Shown here in pieces: positions 34,601-47,465 of a stretch of 64,000 bases of DNA; positions within the stretch are counted from its first letter, which is position 1, and every line of letters starts with the position of its first letter. Where the stretch lies: positions 4,572,399 through 4,636,398 of the forward strand of contig SSBO01000001.1 of NCBI GenBank assembly GCA_005281725.1, read 5' to 3'. The notes below the pieces were generated by a model that was given only the letters and a program-made list of their open reading frames with translations, did no database searches and had not been told where the DNA came from. The stretch is from Wuchereria bancrofti (lineage: Eukaryota > Nematoda > Chromadorea > Rhabditida > Onchocercidae). The position numbers and the translations under genes are program-made.

Positions 34601-37321
34601 AATCTCCCCGAAATCAACAATCTTTCCCAAAAATGATAATTTAAATGTTCAAAACTTTCACGACACTTGAAACTTTTTGCTTGTAGGTAGATAAATCTCA
34701 GGCGATGTTTGTCCATGCAAACAGCATAATATAGTATTTATGAAGTTACATATTTGTTCTAAATGATTTTACTTATTCTTCATTTTTATTGCACAATACT
34801 GCCAATCGAGGGGGCAATACTGCCACCCATTTACAATTTGAAAAAGATCCTGTAATTTGTTGCAAATACAACTATCTTATAATAATTCTCTTCAAAATCT
34901 AAGCTTAACAAAAATAAAGTGTACAAATGATGTAAATGAAAATGAGAGGTAAGGAAACGAAAAGATATAACGATCTATGAAAGGAGTACAGTTTTAACAG
35001 ACGCTTCCATTACTTATTTAAAGCATTTGGATCAGTAACCGATTCATTAGATCTGATTGATTTCTTCTAAAGTATAGACAGTAGCAGACGTAGTGTGTGT
35101 TTTATCAAAACATCTGCGCACTGTCGCGAAAAACCTTATTGGATGTAAAAAAGTTGGAACCGTACGCAATTAATCCAGTAGAAAGCTTAGCAAGCCTAAG
35201 CGAGCTATACTTTACTAGATTTCCATACTTTTCAAGTTACAACATTTTAAAAACTTACCTATCATACTTCCGGTTCCGGCATTCCAAATCTGATATTTCA
35301 TATCCAGAACGGAATGAACATGAGTGGTCGCCGTGTTTTCTGAGTTTTCCAATATATATTCTGCTGAAGGTGTCGTCTGCAGCATAAGAAAACGCGTTAT
35401 TCATCTTGATTGATTTAATTTAATTTAAACAGACTGACTAAATTGTATGAACCTATTGATAAAGACTAAAGTTAATTGCGAAATGAAATTATTAGAAGGA
35501 TTCGACAAAACAAACTTAAGCACAGTAGGAATAAATGCTCCTAAAAAGGAAATCATTTTAAAAGAAATTGGCGCATCTGTTGCGTTTATATTACAAATGG
35601 CGTTTGTTAGAGTGAATGTCCCTGAACATACATCAAAGGATGTCGAACTGACAGGAACAAACAAAACAAAGCATTCGCCGTTGAAAACAATTTTATCTGC
35701 TCTACCGATCTATAATAAAAAACAATTCGGAGTAACTATCTGTTAATTTATTTTTATAGCTTGAATTAAATTAATAGAGGCAATTTTTAAACAACTTTTT
35801 GTAGTGAAGAAACAGCAGTTAATGATAAGGTATGGGAGGGGATATACATTCATTTCATTTCATTTCATTCATTCCAATTCAATTAGTGACACGATAAGGT
35901 TGTAAAAATTTGTGACAGCTTTCAATGTTGCGTTTATTGGTTCAAAACTGTTAGCGCAAATTTGTAGTAGAGGAATCCTCCATTCTGCAAGCAGGAACTG
36001 TCTGTCTTATTTTCCACACATTTCAAATCATCATTTTTATAGACTTGAATTCAAAAGAACTAACTGAGGAATCCTCGCGTGTTGCGCGCCGCCGAATTTC
36101 TCATTCTTTTTGCTCTTTTCTTGTTTGTTCAATAAGAAATGCTACGTTAATTGTTAGATGAGAAGTGTAAACACATGTACATATGTATGTCAAAAAGGAT
36201 TTCATTCTATTGAAGATTCTATTAAATAAGCATTGCTTAAAGACTGAATTCAGCAAAATATATAGGGAAGGAAGGGGAATTATACCAAAATCTCTTGATT
36301 TTAATGAAGCAAATAGCGCCCACATTCTTCTGTTAGGGAAGGGAGGAATGGGCGAGTTTCCGGATGTGAGTTCTAATGAAACATGTATTCCTTTTTTGAA
36401 AAGTTTTAGAAAGTATAGCAATTTGATTCGCATAAAATTGAGTGAGAGATTTCCAAAGTTAAGCAATATGAAACATTTCTAAATGTGAGGAAAAAAACTT
36501 GAAACAACTTTTCGGAAATTATCACTTCGTAACTGAACTACAATCCCTTTGCTTACTCTTCACTTTTTTATCGTTTTCATTAAGAACACTCCAGCAAAAC
36601 ATTTTATTCAGAGCAGGTGTACTGAACATACAAAATGTCCCTTTCAACAAATTCTCCATTTTTCTTCAGCAAACTATCAATCAAAAAAAAAATTTTTTTT
36701 TCATTCTGAGAATTAATTCCCATAAAGCAATCAATTCTTCTTTTTTCTTCTTCCCTCTCTGTTTGCAACACTCATAATTCTTGCAATTATTTTCATCTTA
36801 ATTACCTTATTTCCAGTAATCTCGATTGAAAACGGATGCGTTCACATGCGGTGGAACTCTGTCAGAATTCTTCTAAGCTTCAACGAGACCAGAAGTAATT
36901 TGGAGTATAAGATATAGCTAAGTAGCTCAATCAATCAGCATGTGAATGACGAAGTTCTGGGTTAATTCTCCAAACATGGTTACTTGCAGTCAGTACGGAA
37001 CAGTGGAGTAAGGAAGGGGTGATCCGGGGTCACGTGAAATGAGATGACAAACGCGAGTTCAGTTAATATTTCTTACTATTAAAGAAAAGAGTCGTTGAAC
37101 ACAACTACTTTGCAGAAGTTCAATTAAAATCTATTAGACTCAAGCCATTCATCCGATACTTTTATATAATTAAAGGGAAAATGTGTTACTGGTGATAGAT
37201 CAGAATTCACAAAGTGATCCCAGGCGTTTCATTTAGGGTTGTTCTTGGTTTGAAGAGTAGTGACAGGGGAGTTGTCAGGGAGTGACCATGTTGTGTACTG
37301 TGAAGTGCTTTTGAGTTGGGG
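34601..37321. other. Intergenic with several unassigned open frames
   Basis: Open stretches of 96-99 codons occur on the plus strand at 35097-35387, 35447-35746 and 36183-36482. The 35447 frame has a balanced composition (many Lys, Glu, Val, Thr), but no family, splice or codon support was seen. The other two overlap open frames on the other strand. I do not call them genes. Confidence 0.35.
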
Positions 37322-39994
37322 ATGCCCAAAGCTATTGCAGGATCGCCTGTGATCGCCATGTTTCGGCACCCACCTCCGCGACCGTCAAGTCAGGCATGTC
37401 ATTTCTCTCTAGTTTTTTTTTAATTTACAGATAGCTCCTTTTTTTTTAAAAAAGTTTCGGCTGTTTAACTGGTGTTAAAAGCTATTGGAAATAGACTTAA
37501 ATCATTGGGAGTAGGCAGAAGTAAGTTTCATTTTTTGTTTTCGGAAAAAAACATCAGTTCAAGAGATATTACTAAACGGCTCATTTTATTTTCAGAATGA
37601 CAGCAATTCGCTTAAACCACCCAAACCGCCAGATCGTCCATTAGTTCCATATATGAGATTCAGCCGGAAAATGTGGGCCAAAGTAAGGATGTTTGCTGAA
37701 AACTTTATACTTACTGATGCTAAATTATTTCCTTATATTATATTCTGACTTTTGATATCAGCTAAGTTTTCTTCCTCTATCGTTTCTAAAGTCTCATGAT
37801 AGATAGCTGGAAACTTATTTGGAAAAATATTTGTTTAGGTGCGCGCCGAAAATCCAGATAGTCAGTTGTGGGATATTGGGAAGGTGATTGGTCAGATGTG
37901 GCGAGACGCGCCGGAATCAGAAAAAGCTATATATCATCAGGTTATTTGCTGCAAAGTTTTTTTTTTCATCTCAGAGTTTCATTTCATCAACTGTAATGCG
38001 TAATTCAAATTCGACATCCGGTTTCCGTTTATTCAAACTTGGCTTATAAGCTTTTTTTTCTTGAAGGAATACGACATTGAACGGCAGGAGTATGAGAAAG
38101 CATTGAAAGCTTATCACAACTCGGCTGCTTATCAACAATATTTATCGGCAAAAAATCGAGCAAAAGTCATCGATAAATCAAATACAGTTGGCGGTGTGAT
38201 TGCTGGTCAGATAAGTTGGCTTGTTATCACTTTTCCAGTTTTTTTCTTTTTTAATCGGCTGTGTTAGAAGTTTTAAAATTTGCAATTAAGGTGTAAAATG
38301 CCAAGTACATTTTACAGCTAGTCGCGGCCGTTTGGATACAGGAGGCGTCGTTATTCAGCCAGTAGAAGATGAAGAACTCAGTGATCTCTCCTCTCGCCGA
38401 ATTGCTGCTGTTAGGTATGTAGATTTCGAAACTTAACTGTTTATGGTACCTATCCTGTGAATAAAGAGAGCTATTTAATCAAAAGCGTAATATATTCCCT
38501 ATTTTTGTTACAGATTCGATCGAAATCATCGCCTAATAGCGGATCTCTTTAGTGGCAATGTTGTCACTGATACTCGAACAGTCCTTGCTCAGAATCGCAT
38601 TGAAATGTTGAAGAAACAAGCGACTTCATTGGCTCTACATCAAGTAAGTTTCATTAGTGCGTGTCCTTTCTTCAGTTTAATTTAGTTATTCTTTATGGTA
38701 GCTTCTGCTAATGAGTGAAAAAGCTCTGGTATTCTGAAATACTATTATATCTGAATTGTGAAAGCAAGATTTGTACCTCACGCTTTTTCTAAGGAATAGT
38801 TGATAACATAGCTGAATGGAATTTATGAATCTAGTAGTGAAATCTTCAGAGCAAGCTTGAAGAGGAATTGAAGAAATTGAGCGAGGTTTTTCAAACCAAA
38901 AAGCGTTCAATGGAAATTGCATCGGAAGAGTTCGCAGCAAAACTGAAAAAAGTATGTGAAGAAAAACCGCAGGTTAGTCATTAAATGTTCCCGCACTGTC
39001 TAGTATACTTCCTTCGTTTTGAATTTCTATTAAAACGCACTGAAATGTTGTACATTTAGTTATTATTGCACTTATATTCAAAGACCATAAATCAACTTGA
39101 GGTGAGCCTTTTCTTATCAAGATTGTTTTAACAAAGCTAGTTTATTCTTCAGTTTAAAACTGACGGATTTCGCAATTTTCCTTATGTAATTCAGTAGCAT
39201 AATAATATTTTTAGTAATATTTTAGTTATTACTACATCTATTAGTACAGTCCACGGTAATGCGTCCCTGAGGGAGATTGATTGTGTGTACCGTGTTTTGC
39301 ATAGGAACACTTTTGCAGCTCGATGAAGCAAAATATGCATCTATGGTCGATGATTGGTCGGACAAGTTACTAAATGCATATGAAGACTACAAGACTAAGC
39401 AAGAAGCACTACGCGCAAAGCAAAGTAAGTTATGATTGTAAAATATTGTTCGAAAACTTCAAGTAATCAAGGTGACAGGTTTAATAGTTACAAGGTCGTG
39501 CACAAACTTTTTTTATGAATGAATTTTTCCTCTCTTTATTTCTATAAATGTTATTATTAATATATAATAAGTTCAATTAAATCAAATGTTGTCACTAAAA
39601 CCGATTTAATTAAATGTTAGATGTAGAAATTGAATGAATCAAAATTCCCTTTGTTTTATCTTTTTTAGTGGTAGAACGAGAGCAACTGGCGGAAGAAACG
39701 CCGATATTGTATCGTCTAACTGTAGGTGATTCATCCCCTTCACCTAAGAATAAAACAGCTGATGAAGTTCAATCACCAAAAGTAATAAGCACTGAGCCGC
39801 AACAGCAGGTGACTAATAATGCTTTCACTTCTGCTGCTGATACCTGTATTTCATCTATTACTTCACCAACTAATGCCACAAATACCGAAATTGGAGAAGA
39901 AATCGAGAAACTAGCACAAGATCAGCAGTACCAGCAGGCTAAAGAACCATCGATCGGTTCACCAACTTTAGAAGTATCGGAAAAGATTTCTTGA
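37322..39994 (+). CDS. SMARCE1: SMARCE1/BAF57-type SWI/SNF subunit
   Basis: Nine exons (37322-37393, 37596-37682, 37839-37940, 38067-38205, 38318-38414, 38514-38643, 38850-38972, 39319-39424, 39669-39994) give 393 residues (human 411). An HMG box runs from [19 protein letters not shown] through [19 protein letters not shown] to about residue 107. [19 protein letters not shown] follows, then [15 protein letters not shown], then coiled coil, and a Ser/Thr/Glu-rich tail. These match BAF57 closely. It is an architectural DNA-binding subunit of the BAF chromatin-remodelling complex in the nucleus. The first intron appears to start with GC (CAG|GCATGT). A weak GT donor 21 bases downstream, also in phase, is the alternative. 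Confidence 0.95.
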
Positions 39995-40627
39995 GTTTGC
40001 CTTATTGGAATAAAACTAAAAAAAGTAAGGTTAATCGTACAATGAACTTCTTGCTTCGTAAAAGATATTTTTATGTTCGAAGAAGTTTTTTAATATTTTA
40101 GTTGAGTAGCAAGATCAATACGCAATACGTTTGCACGAGATAAATGGTTTTGCAGAACTGCTTTAACTTACAGTTTAACCACGTGTTCTAAAAACGAATA
40201 TGATTGGAAGACAAGCTTATACTTTCTGTTTGATTCTCATGATATTTGTAAAAAATATGTTTAGACTTTTATTTGTGAATTTATAAAGGTTTTAACAGAT
40301 GTGTTCACAAGTTAGTGCTGTTATTTTTTCGGTAAAACAGTTGAGTTTTTCTTAAGATTTCAAAAATTTATTCTTTTATGCTTACTATATCTCTTTGAGT
40401 TGGATGCACTAGTCCCTTTCTAATAGATGTGACATAGCTGAGAAGTTTTGAACTTCTTGATGGTTCGTGAACACAATGAATAAAATCAGTCATTAACTTA
40501 GGGAGGAAATCACGACGTAATTGGTGGGATTTCTCATTTTACTAAAGATCTAAGTTTTGTTGCGTAAAAGCTTTTTTTTTGACGAGTAAATGGAGGGAAT
40601 GAGAATGGAGTTAGGGGAAATAATCAA
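39995..40627. other. Intergenic between two plus-strand genes
   Basis: 633 bases, AT-rich, carrying the 3' UTR of SMARCE1 and the 5' flank of PPCS. The spacing is longer than typical nematode operon gaps, so co-transcription is not implied. Confidence 0.4.
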
Positions 40628-43222
40628 ATGATTATCAGTACTCGAAGACGAGTATCACGAATTTGTGGCGCCTTAGCTTTCATTTTCTCGAGAGTACCTG
40701 ATATATGCAAAATGGGATCAGTCGATTCTTTAGTTGATGATTTTGTGCGGCAAAATCCTTCAAGGAAAATTGTTTTAATTACGGTTAGTTTTTGTATTTG
40801 AACATGATGGTCGTTATGCGATCCCGACAGAATTGATAAATTTGAACTGTTAGTACCGCTGCTTCAGCACTGCCCAACAGATGACTTAACATTCTATATC
40901 CGTGTGCAATTCACTTCTGAGACACTGTTATAGAGTGGTGGTACTAGAGTACCATTAGAAAAGAAGATGGTTCGATTTATTGATAATTTTTCTATGGGGA
41001 CACGAGGTGCTGCTAGTGCCGAGTGAGTCCTTTTAGTATATTTTGTAACTTAAACAAAGCAAATTTTCGAGAGGTTTTTGCTATTGTTATTTTTTTTCAA
41101 CAATTTCAACTCAATCGTAAATATAGTCTCAATCCTGTATGTAAATGATGCAGATTGTTTATCACTGTAACTCAGTCACCCTTAGTATCTCAATAATGAT
41201 ATTCGGAATACTAAATCTTTATTCTCTTAAACTAGAGCTTTAGACAGTGTAAAGAAATTGGTTCGTTCAGTGTAAAGAAATTAGTTCGTTTCAGAAGACA
41301 GTGTAAAGAAATTAGTTCGTTTCAGGTATTTTCTATTGAAAGGCTACGCTGTGATATTTTTTCACCGGGACAATTCTCTGAAACCTTTCAGACGGAAGTT
41401 CTGTAACATATTTGATCATTTAGTTGTGAGTAACTCAGGAAGAGTCGAAGGCTGGTTAATCACTCGCTTTGCATTGTTTTTCTTATTAATGGAAATCATA
41501 TTGGTGTACAGAGTTCATGTCGGTATATAGACTTAGAGTTTGTTGCATGGATCCACCTCTTGTTTGATTATCTCCCTTTATTAGATGTTACGGAAATAAT
41601 CCAATTTCAGAGTGGAAATAATGCTGAAATACTGATGCCTAGTTTAAATATTTTCGAGGATAAAAAAAGAATATGATTTTGAACCTGCTCCACAATCCAC
41701 CGGATGTTAAAGATTGATTGTATTTGTATTCATGCTTTATTATTCAGAAAATTCTCATTTGAGTATTCCAAAGTATTTGAATGTCCCATTGAATTGCAGT
41801 TCGAAATATGCCTGGTTTAGTAGAAGCGTTGACGTTGAACAGTGAATTTTCTGATCGACTTTTAATGATATCATTCGTCGACGTATCCGCATATTTGATG
41901 ACCCTTGAAATGATCTGCTTACGTCTTCGGTTTTTGAGTTCTTCTCTCCTGATTTATCTTGCTGCTGCTGTTTCGGATTTTTATGTATCCGAAGAGAATT
42001 TGGTACATATTTTCGATCTTTAAATCGCCTACTCAAATTCAAATACTACTAACTGGTAAGGAACATGTCTCCTGCAGTGTTTAATATCGAAGAACGAATC
42101 CCAATACATGATTTCAGCCAGAGCACAAAATCCAGTCAAATCAAGAAAGTTTGCTATTGTCGCTCAATATTGTTCCAAAGATTTTGCAGAAGCTGGTCAG
42201 AGATATTGTACCGGAAGCATTCGTCGTTTCATTTAAGGTGGTTACTATGTTCATTGATTTGTTACGAAAGCTCATGAGAAGAGCTTGCAACTTTTTCTTT
42301 TATCATCCAGACGACTGGATATTGAATAGCAACCCATTTTGCGTTTCAACGTGCTACAGCTTAGGTTCTTTTGATACCTTTCAACAAATCGAACGTTCAC
42401 CTACCTGTGGGAATGGTTTTATATTAATTTAGCGACAGATCCTTAATTTGTATATACGACGTAAGTAGATTCTGTATATATACGACGTAAGTAGTAGTAA
42501 TCGGAAGTAGATTCCCTACTTCCGACTACTACTATATTGTTAGTCGGAAAATTTCTTGCATGTTTTACGGATGTTCAATTTTTAGCTGGAAACCGATGAA
42601 ACGATATTGGTTAGTAAGGCGCGTCAGGCTCTTCGGAATTATGGACACCAGGTATATCCATACCATTAAAAACCCGAACTGATTTAAAAAATTCGTTTTA
42701 GAAGGAAACGTTTTTATTCCGGCTGATGTGATAGTCTCATGAATTTACTGATCTTTACCACGTGCTAACCTACTACTAGAATAAGTTTAAAAGGAATTAT
42801 TTGAAGCCACACACTTCGCTTCTAATTATTCAAAATACCAGAATGCTCCAAAAAGAGCATATAAGCAAAGATCTAAATGAACGTCGAATTTCGAGCAAAA
42901 TGGGTCAATAAAACTATTACTATTCCTGAAACAGGTTATAATTACATTTGACACTTTACTCACTGATATCATTAAAAGAATAGGTTATTGCATCTCCGTT
43001 ATTCATTTTTTACTAGTTAAACGCAGAGCATATTTATTGCAGTTAGTAATTGGAAATACACTGGATACACGGAAAGAGCGGGTAATATTTGTCAATAACG
43101 GAAACAAAGAAGAGACTATAAGCTTGAGCGAAGAACAAAAAGCTGCAGGTGTTGAAATCGAACAGTCGATTGTTGATAAACTTGTTGAGATGCATGACAA
43201 ATTATTACTTAGCACAAAATAA
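40628..43222 (+). CDS. PPCS: Phosphopantothenoylcysteine synthetase (PPCS)
   Basis: Eight exons (40628-40783, 40934-41022, 41326-41425, 41611-41659, 41800-42002, 42118-42237, 42586-42651, 43043-43222) give 320 residues, or 292 from the second in-frame ATG at 40712 (human 311). The enzyme joins 4'-phosphopantothenate to cysteine in coenzyme A synthesis. Family marks: [87 protein letters not shown], and a C-terminal [13 protein letters not shown]. The region from exon 3 to exon 5 is the least conserved. The exon 4 donor reads GAGG|ATAAAA, and phase demands this junction because the next exon must enter one base in. The extra 28 N-terminal residues from the first ATG are basic and hydrophobic. 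Confidence 0.93.
41243..41325 (+). repeat. Triplicated 3' splice-site segment
   Basis: Three near-identical units of AGTGTAAAGAAATTAGTTCG followed by TTTCAG or TTCAG lie in tandem at about 41245-41270, 41269-41294 and 41300-41325. Each carries an acceptor. Only the last is directly followed by the in-phase exon (GTATTTTCTA). Confidence 0.9.
42454..42532. repeat. Direct repeat plus inverted repeat in a PPCS intron
   Basis: TATACGACGTAAGTAG occurs twice (about 42454 and 42479). The second copy runs into an inverted repeat, arms 42491-42510 and 42516-42532, pairing GTAGTAG..TCGGAAGTAG with CTACTTCCGACTACTAC around a 5-base loop, with one 3-base bulge. It could be a small hairpin in the transcript. 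Confidence 0.8.
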
Positions 43223-44573
43223 CAAAACAGTAAGAATGATGTGTTTTATTTAGAAGATGGGCTGAATAACTTAATTGTGCATGTTCTTTAAATCTTATTT
43301 AATCTTGATACTATATATTTCTTGTTCTTTTTTAAATAAAATTCTGTTTCTTAAAAACTATAATTCCAGACTGAGTTGTCGACACGTTTTGGTGGTCTCT
43401 TTATTTAAATATAACAGAATAACAGTTAGAATATGTAATGAAAAAATCTAGATAGAGTCGAAAAAAAGAATCATAAATAAAGGATAAGAGGTGCCACCAA
43501 TAATCTCCAGCTCTATTTTCTGTTCATAACCTCCACGTGGTGCAAGGAACGGTGATGGATAGAAAACAAGTTTGCTTTTTTAGAGAGTTTTTTTTTTTCT
43601 CAAAATTATCGCTCGAGTCTCTGGAAGGATTTTGTCGCGATGCTGTAAAGAGTCATTAACACTTTTAAGATACATTTTTGTTTGCGAAATGAAATGTGAC
43701 TCACAAGAACTAAGTGTAAATGCTAAAATCCTTCGAGGAGTTTCTGAACATTTCCAAAATCAGAAGTAAATCTCAGCAGTCATCAAACAGCCACCGCAGT
43801 ATCCTGGAAATAAAGTGAGGAAAGAGTTATGGAAGCATGACAAGCACAACAAACTTCGAATTGTTAGTATATTTTATATTTCATTCCTGTTAATCGTTCA
43901 AACAAAGTAGCAATGACCAATTTCCAGAGATTTCTGCAAAGTTCATTTGTTCTCTGTTATTTGTTTGTTGATTATAAGGATGTTAGAAGAAACCATATCA
44001 AAATTAAAAAACACGTAAGCAAAAATTTTCCCTCTTTTTCCTTCATACCTCACTTCACGATCACACAATTTATATAATCTAATATGAAGTGCAATGCTGA
44101 TAATACTGTCGATAATACTATATTTAGCGATTAAATGATGTAGACATTTGATGTCGCACACAACAGCATGCAAGAATGGGGAACTAAAATAGTTATTTCT
44201 ACTTGTACTCATTCTTCTGACTTCCGTACTCGATTAAAATGAATACTATTGATTATTATATTCCGCCATGTAAATATACAGAATTTCTCCAAACTAGTTT
44301 CTTGTTTAGTCTTCGAAAGTTATAGAGAAGAAATATGAAATTGTACAGCCCCAAAGTGTTAAAAATAGGGAATGGAAACTCTTTAACACATTTAGAATCA
44401 CACTGCACGGGTGAAAACATGCTAATGAAAACAGCAGTCGAACTGTCCCACAAATTTACCTGACAATATTCAATCGTTGCCTGAAAGTCGATATGATACA
44501 CTAGGCTCCATGTTTCATACTTTATTTAGCCTAGCGCGTCTAACTGACTAAAGCATAAACCAAATTAATACCT
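43223..44573. other. Intergenic between convergent genes
   Basis: Holds the 3' ends of PPCS (AATAAA at about 43336) and ARPC1. No supported gene. The open frame at 43943-44212 (minus) is unconvincing. Confidence 0.45.
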
Positions 44574-47465
44574 TCAACGAATTTGCATACCACATAAATA
44601 ATGAAGACTAACTTTTAGATCCCACAATGCGACTAAGCCATCTACTGCACACGTACTGAATTTCTGCATGCTGTCATTACGACCGCTGTGTGGTAGAATT
44701 TCTCTAAAGATTTGTAACCCAATTTAAATTTTTTTACAAAAATACTGAATCATATTTCTTTACTTCAAATAAAATTAATATGTGCAACTCGAGCGTTTTC
44801 AAGGCATTTTTCTGAAAAAAATGCCTTCAAAAGGCTTTCTGTGCTTTCCCCGACTCAATTTCAACACACATTTTATACAGTATATATTGAAACAAAAGTC
44901 TAGAAATCCTCACGTAATAGCATTTTGATGCATCGTCCTTAGACGTACGTCCACAGCTTCAATGGCAGCATTTCGATCAATATTACGGAACTTCTGCATT
45001 GCACTATTGATACTTGCTGATTTTTGCTCTGATGGGATGTCAAGTTTTATTACGAATTTAAGTTGATCGCCTGAGTACATAAACAGCATTGGAGAATAGT
45101 CATGACCCTAAAATGTAAGTTAAAATATGTTTATATTGTTGACACGACTTTGATTCTCAGCGAAAAATAAAATGCAACAGAGAATGGAAAAACATACAGC
45201 TGCTATAAGGCTATTTTCGGTGACCCACTGAACGGAAGTGAAAGGCAGGTAAACAGTACGCAGAATGATAGCTTCTTCTAAGGAACGATTGGTATCGATG
45301 ACAGCAATAGTTGCATCGTGAGCAACGTAAGATAATCGACAACCAGATGGTGAAAAAGCAACATAATGAATCCATCCGGAACTTTTCGCCTAAGCTATGT
45401 CAGAAAAGTAAAAAATGTTATGACATGTTCTTGTCGGAATTTGTCATTAAAGTAAAATGTGGTGTCAAAAACTAAAAATTTTATAAACGAACAACATAAT
45501 ATGAACTAAAAATTCCGTTATATTTTAAAATATTAACGAAATGCCCTTCTCCCTGCAAATTCAAACCATACTTCACACATCAGAGCACCAAAAGGCATTT
45601 TGGTACCCCATGGATTCGGTGAAGGCTTTTCGTCCACTTCCTTAACGTAAGCAGAAAAGACACGAGCCTGAAATATTTAGATCAGTTCAGAATGAGCATG
45701 ATCAATAAAATACATGGAACAACAATTTCTGAACCAATTTCTAACAAACTCAAATAAACAATTTTACAAACATCAATGTTTTGAGTAATATTTGAACACT
45801 TTTAATTTTTTAAGTTCAATCTCCTGTTCAGCATTTAAAAAACATATACCATAATAAGTCAGCAAACACGATGATAACTGGCAACAAATGAAAATCAGCA
45901 AAAGACTTTACAGTAATCATCAGAACTACCTTGAAGTCGCATGCACCGACAGCAAGCAAAACATTGTTGGGATGCCAATCAATGCATGTAACGGTGGAAC
46001 GAATAGGTTTCTTGATTTGTTTGCAAATCCACCAATCATTCTCCTTCTCATAATAGCAAACCGATACCAATTTAGCTCCGCTGCCAACAGCAAATTTATT
46101 TTCTACAGGGAAATTGTTTTAAATTACTTAACATTTTTGTTGATCACTTTTTTCCTCACAGAACTAACGAAATTTTCAATAACCAACAGCTAGTAGATAA
46201 ATGCAGAAAACCAAAAGACCTTTTTTAAACGGCCGATTAAAATCTGAGAAAAATAAACCTAATTTTGAGTTATAAGCTCAACAAATTCATCCACCAAATT
46301 CATGCATTGATGTCAGACCAACTTTAACTAGAGATATTTTTGTCTAAAAACTTGACTTTGACAAAAGATAACTCAAATTTTCTGAAGTAATGTGAGAATG
46401 GTCCCAACCTCTTAAACAATCACTTTGAAACTACAACGATCATCAAGATATTAACTGGATTTTGAACAACTATGGAAAGACAAACCATATGGCGACCATC
46501 TCACACATGTTGCTGCTCTCTGCATACGTACAACAACTAATTCGGGTTTCCAGTGCTCTCCATCAAAGGTCCATACAAAAGCATTTTTATCCTAAATATT
46601 GAAAAAAGAAATTAATCAACTACGTTAAAGAAAAATACGGTGTGAAGTAAAAAGAATCTTTTCTTCCCAAAGTAAAAAGTTTATAGAGGGAAACTATAAA
46701 GTATGACCCCTGTAATGCTGCTACCAATATACTGACTGTTGATTCTAACTTAGAAGTCTTAATAAATAGAAAATCACAGCAAGTAAAATTGTTGCTTTGA
46801 TGATACGAATTTCCTCACTAAGAAACGGCAAGTGTAAGATTTACCTGTGCACATGAAACGATACGATTGGTTTTTGGTGCCCAGTCTAAACCAGTTATTG
46901 GTAAATCGTGTTCAGCCAACAATACTGCCAAAGTCCATCGTCCATTTCGCCATTGAAATATATGAATTTCGTTATTTGATGGTGAAACAGCGAGCACTAC
47001 GAATAAACAGTAATGATTTCAAAAAGTGACAAACAACATTTAAAGACTAGAAAATATGCAAGTGAAACTCTAATGCCCTTCCCAAAAAAATGAAGCAAAC
47101 GTATCTTCAACTTTTTAAGAAATTATATTTCCAAAAGATAAAACGAATATAATGGAACAGCCAGAATATGACAAAGACATTGTTTATGATGCCAAGGTTT
47201 AATATAGTGTCGTGTTCAAAGGCGGAAGGAATAGAAAAGGGAGAAGAGGGAAACGATTGACCACAGATTCGATAAAAAGTCAATGTAAATTCCCATATAG
47301 ATTTCCAATCTGGATAATCGATCCTTCCCTAATCCTTTAACGTTGCTGATGGTCACCGATGTATGCACGAACGAAATACAACAAACTTGTTCGATCTCGA
47401 TTCCATGCATGGCACGATATCGGACCTATTCCTAGATTCCATTGTTGTACGGGAAATGTAGACAT
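44574..47465 (-). CDS. ARPC1: Arp2/3 complex subunit 1 (ARPC1), WD-repeat protein
   Basis: Eight exons (47465-47387, 46996-46845, 46591-46486, 46102-45930, 45667-45572, 45389-45198, 45107-44914, 44703-44574) give 373 residues (human about 370). Landmarks in order: [124 protein letters not shown], and the final WD repeat [13 protein letters not shown]. The protein is a seven-blade propeller in the Arp2/3 actin-branching complex. I end the last exon by reading through to TGA at 44576-44574, because its tail ([10 protein letters not shown]) fits the family C-terminus. A GTTAGT donor at 44612-44607 and a possible 6-residue exon at 43803-43783 are the alternative. Confidence 0.95.

Noticed and set aside
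35447..35746. 99-codon plus-strand frame of balanced composition.
   Set aside because: No start context, splice partner or recognised family; opposite strand is also open.
43783..43803. Six-residue terminal exon for ARPC1.
   Set aside because: Possible by splice signals, but reading through the preceding exon gives a tail that fits the family better.
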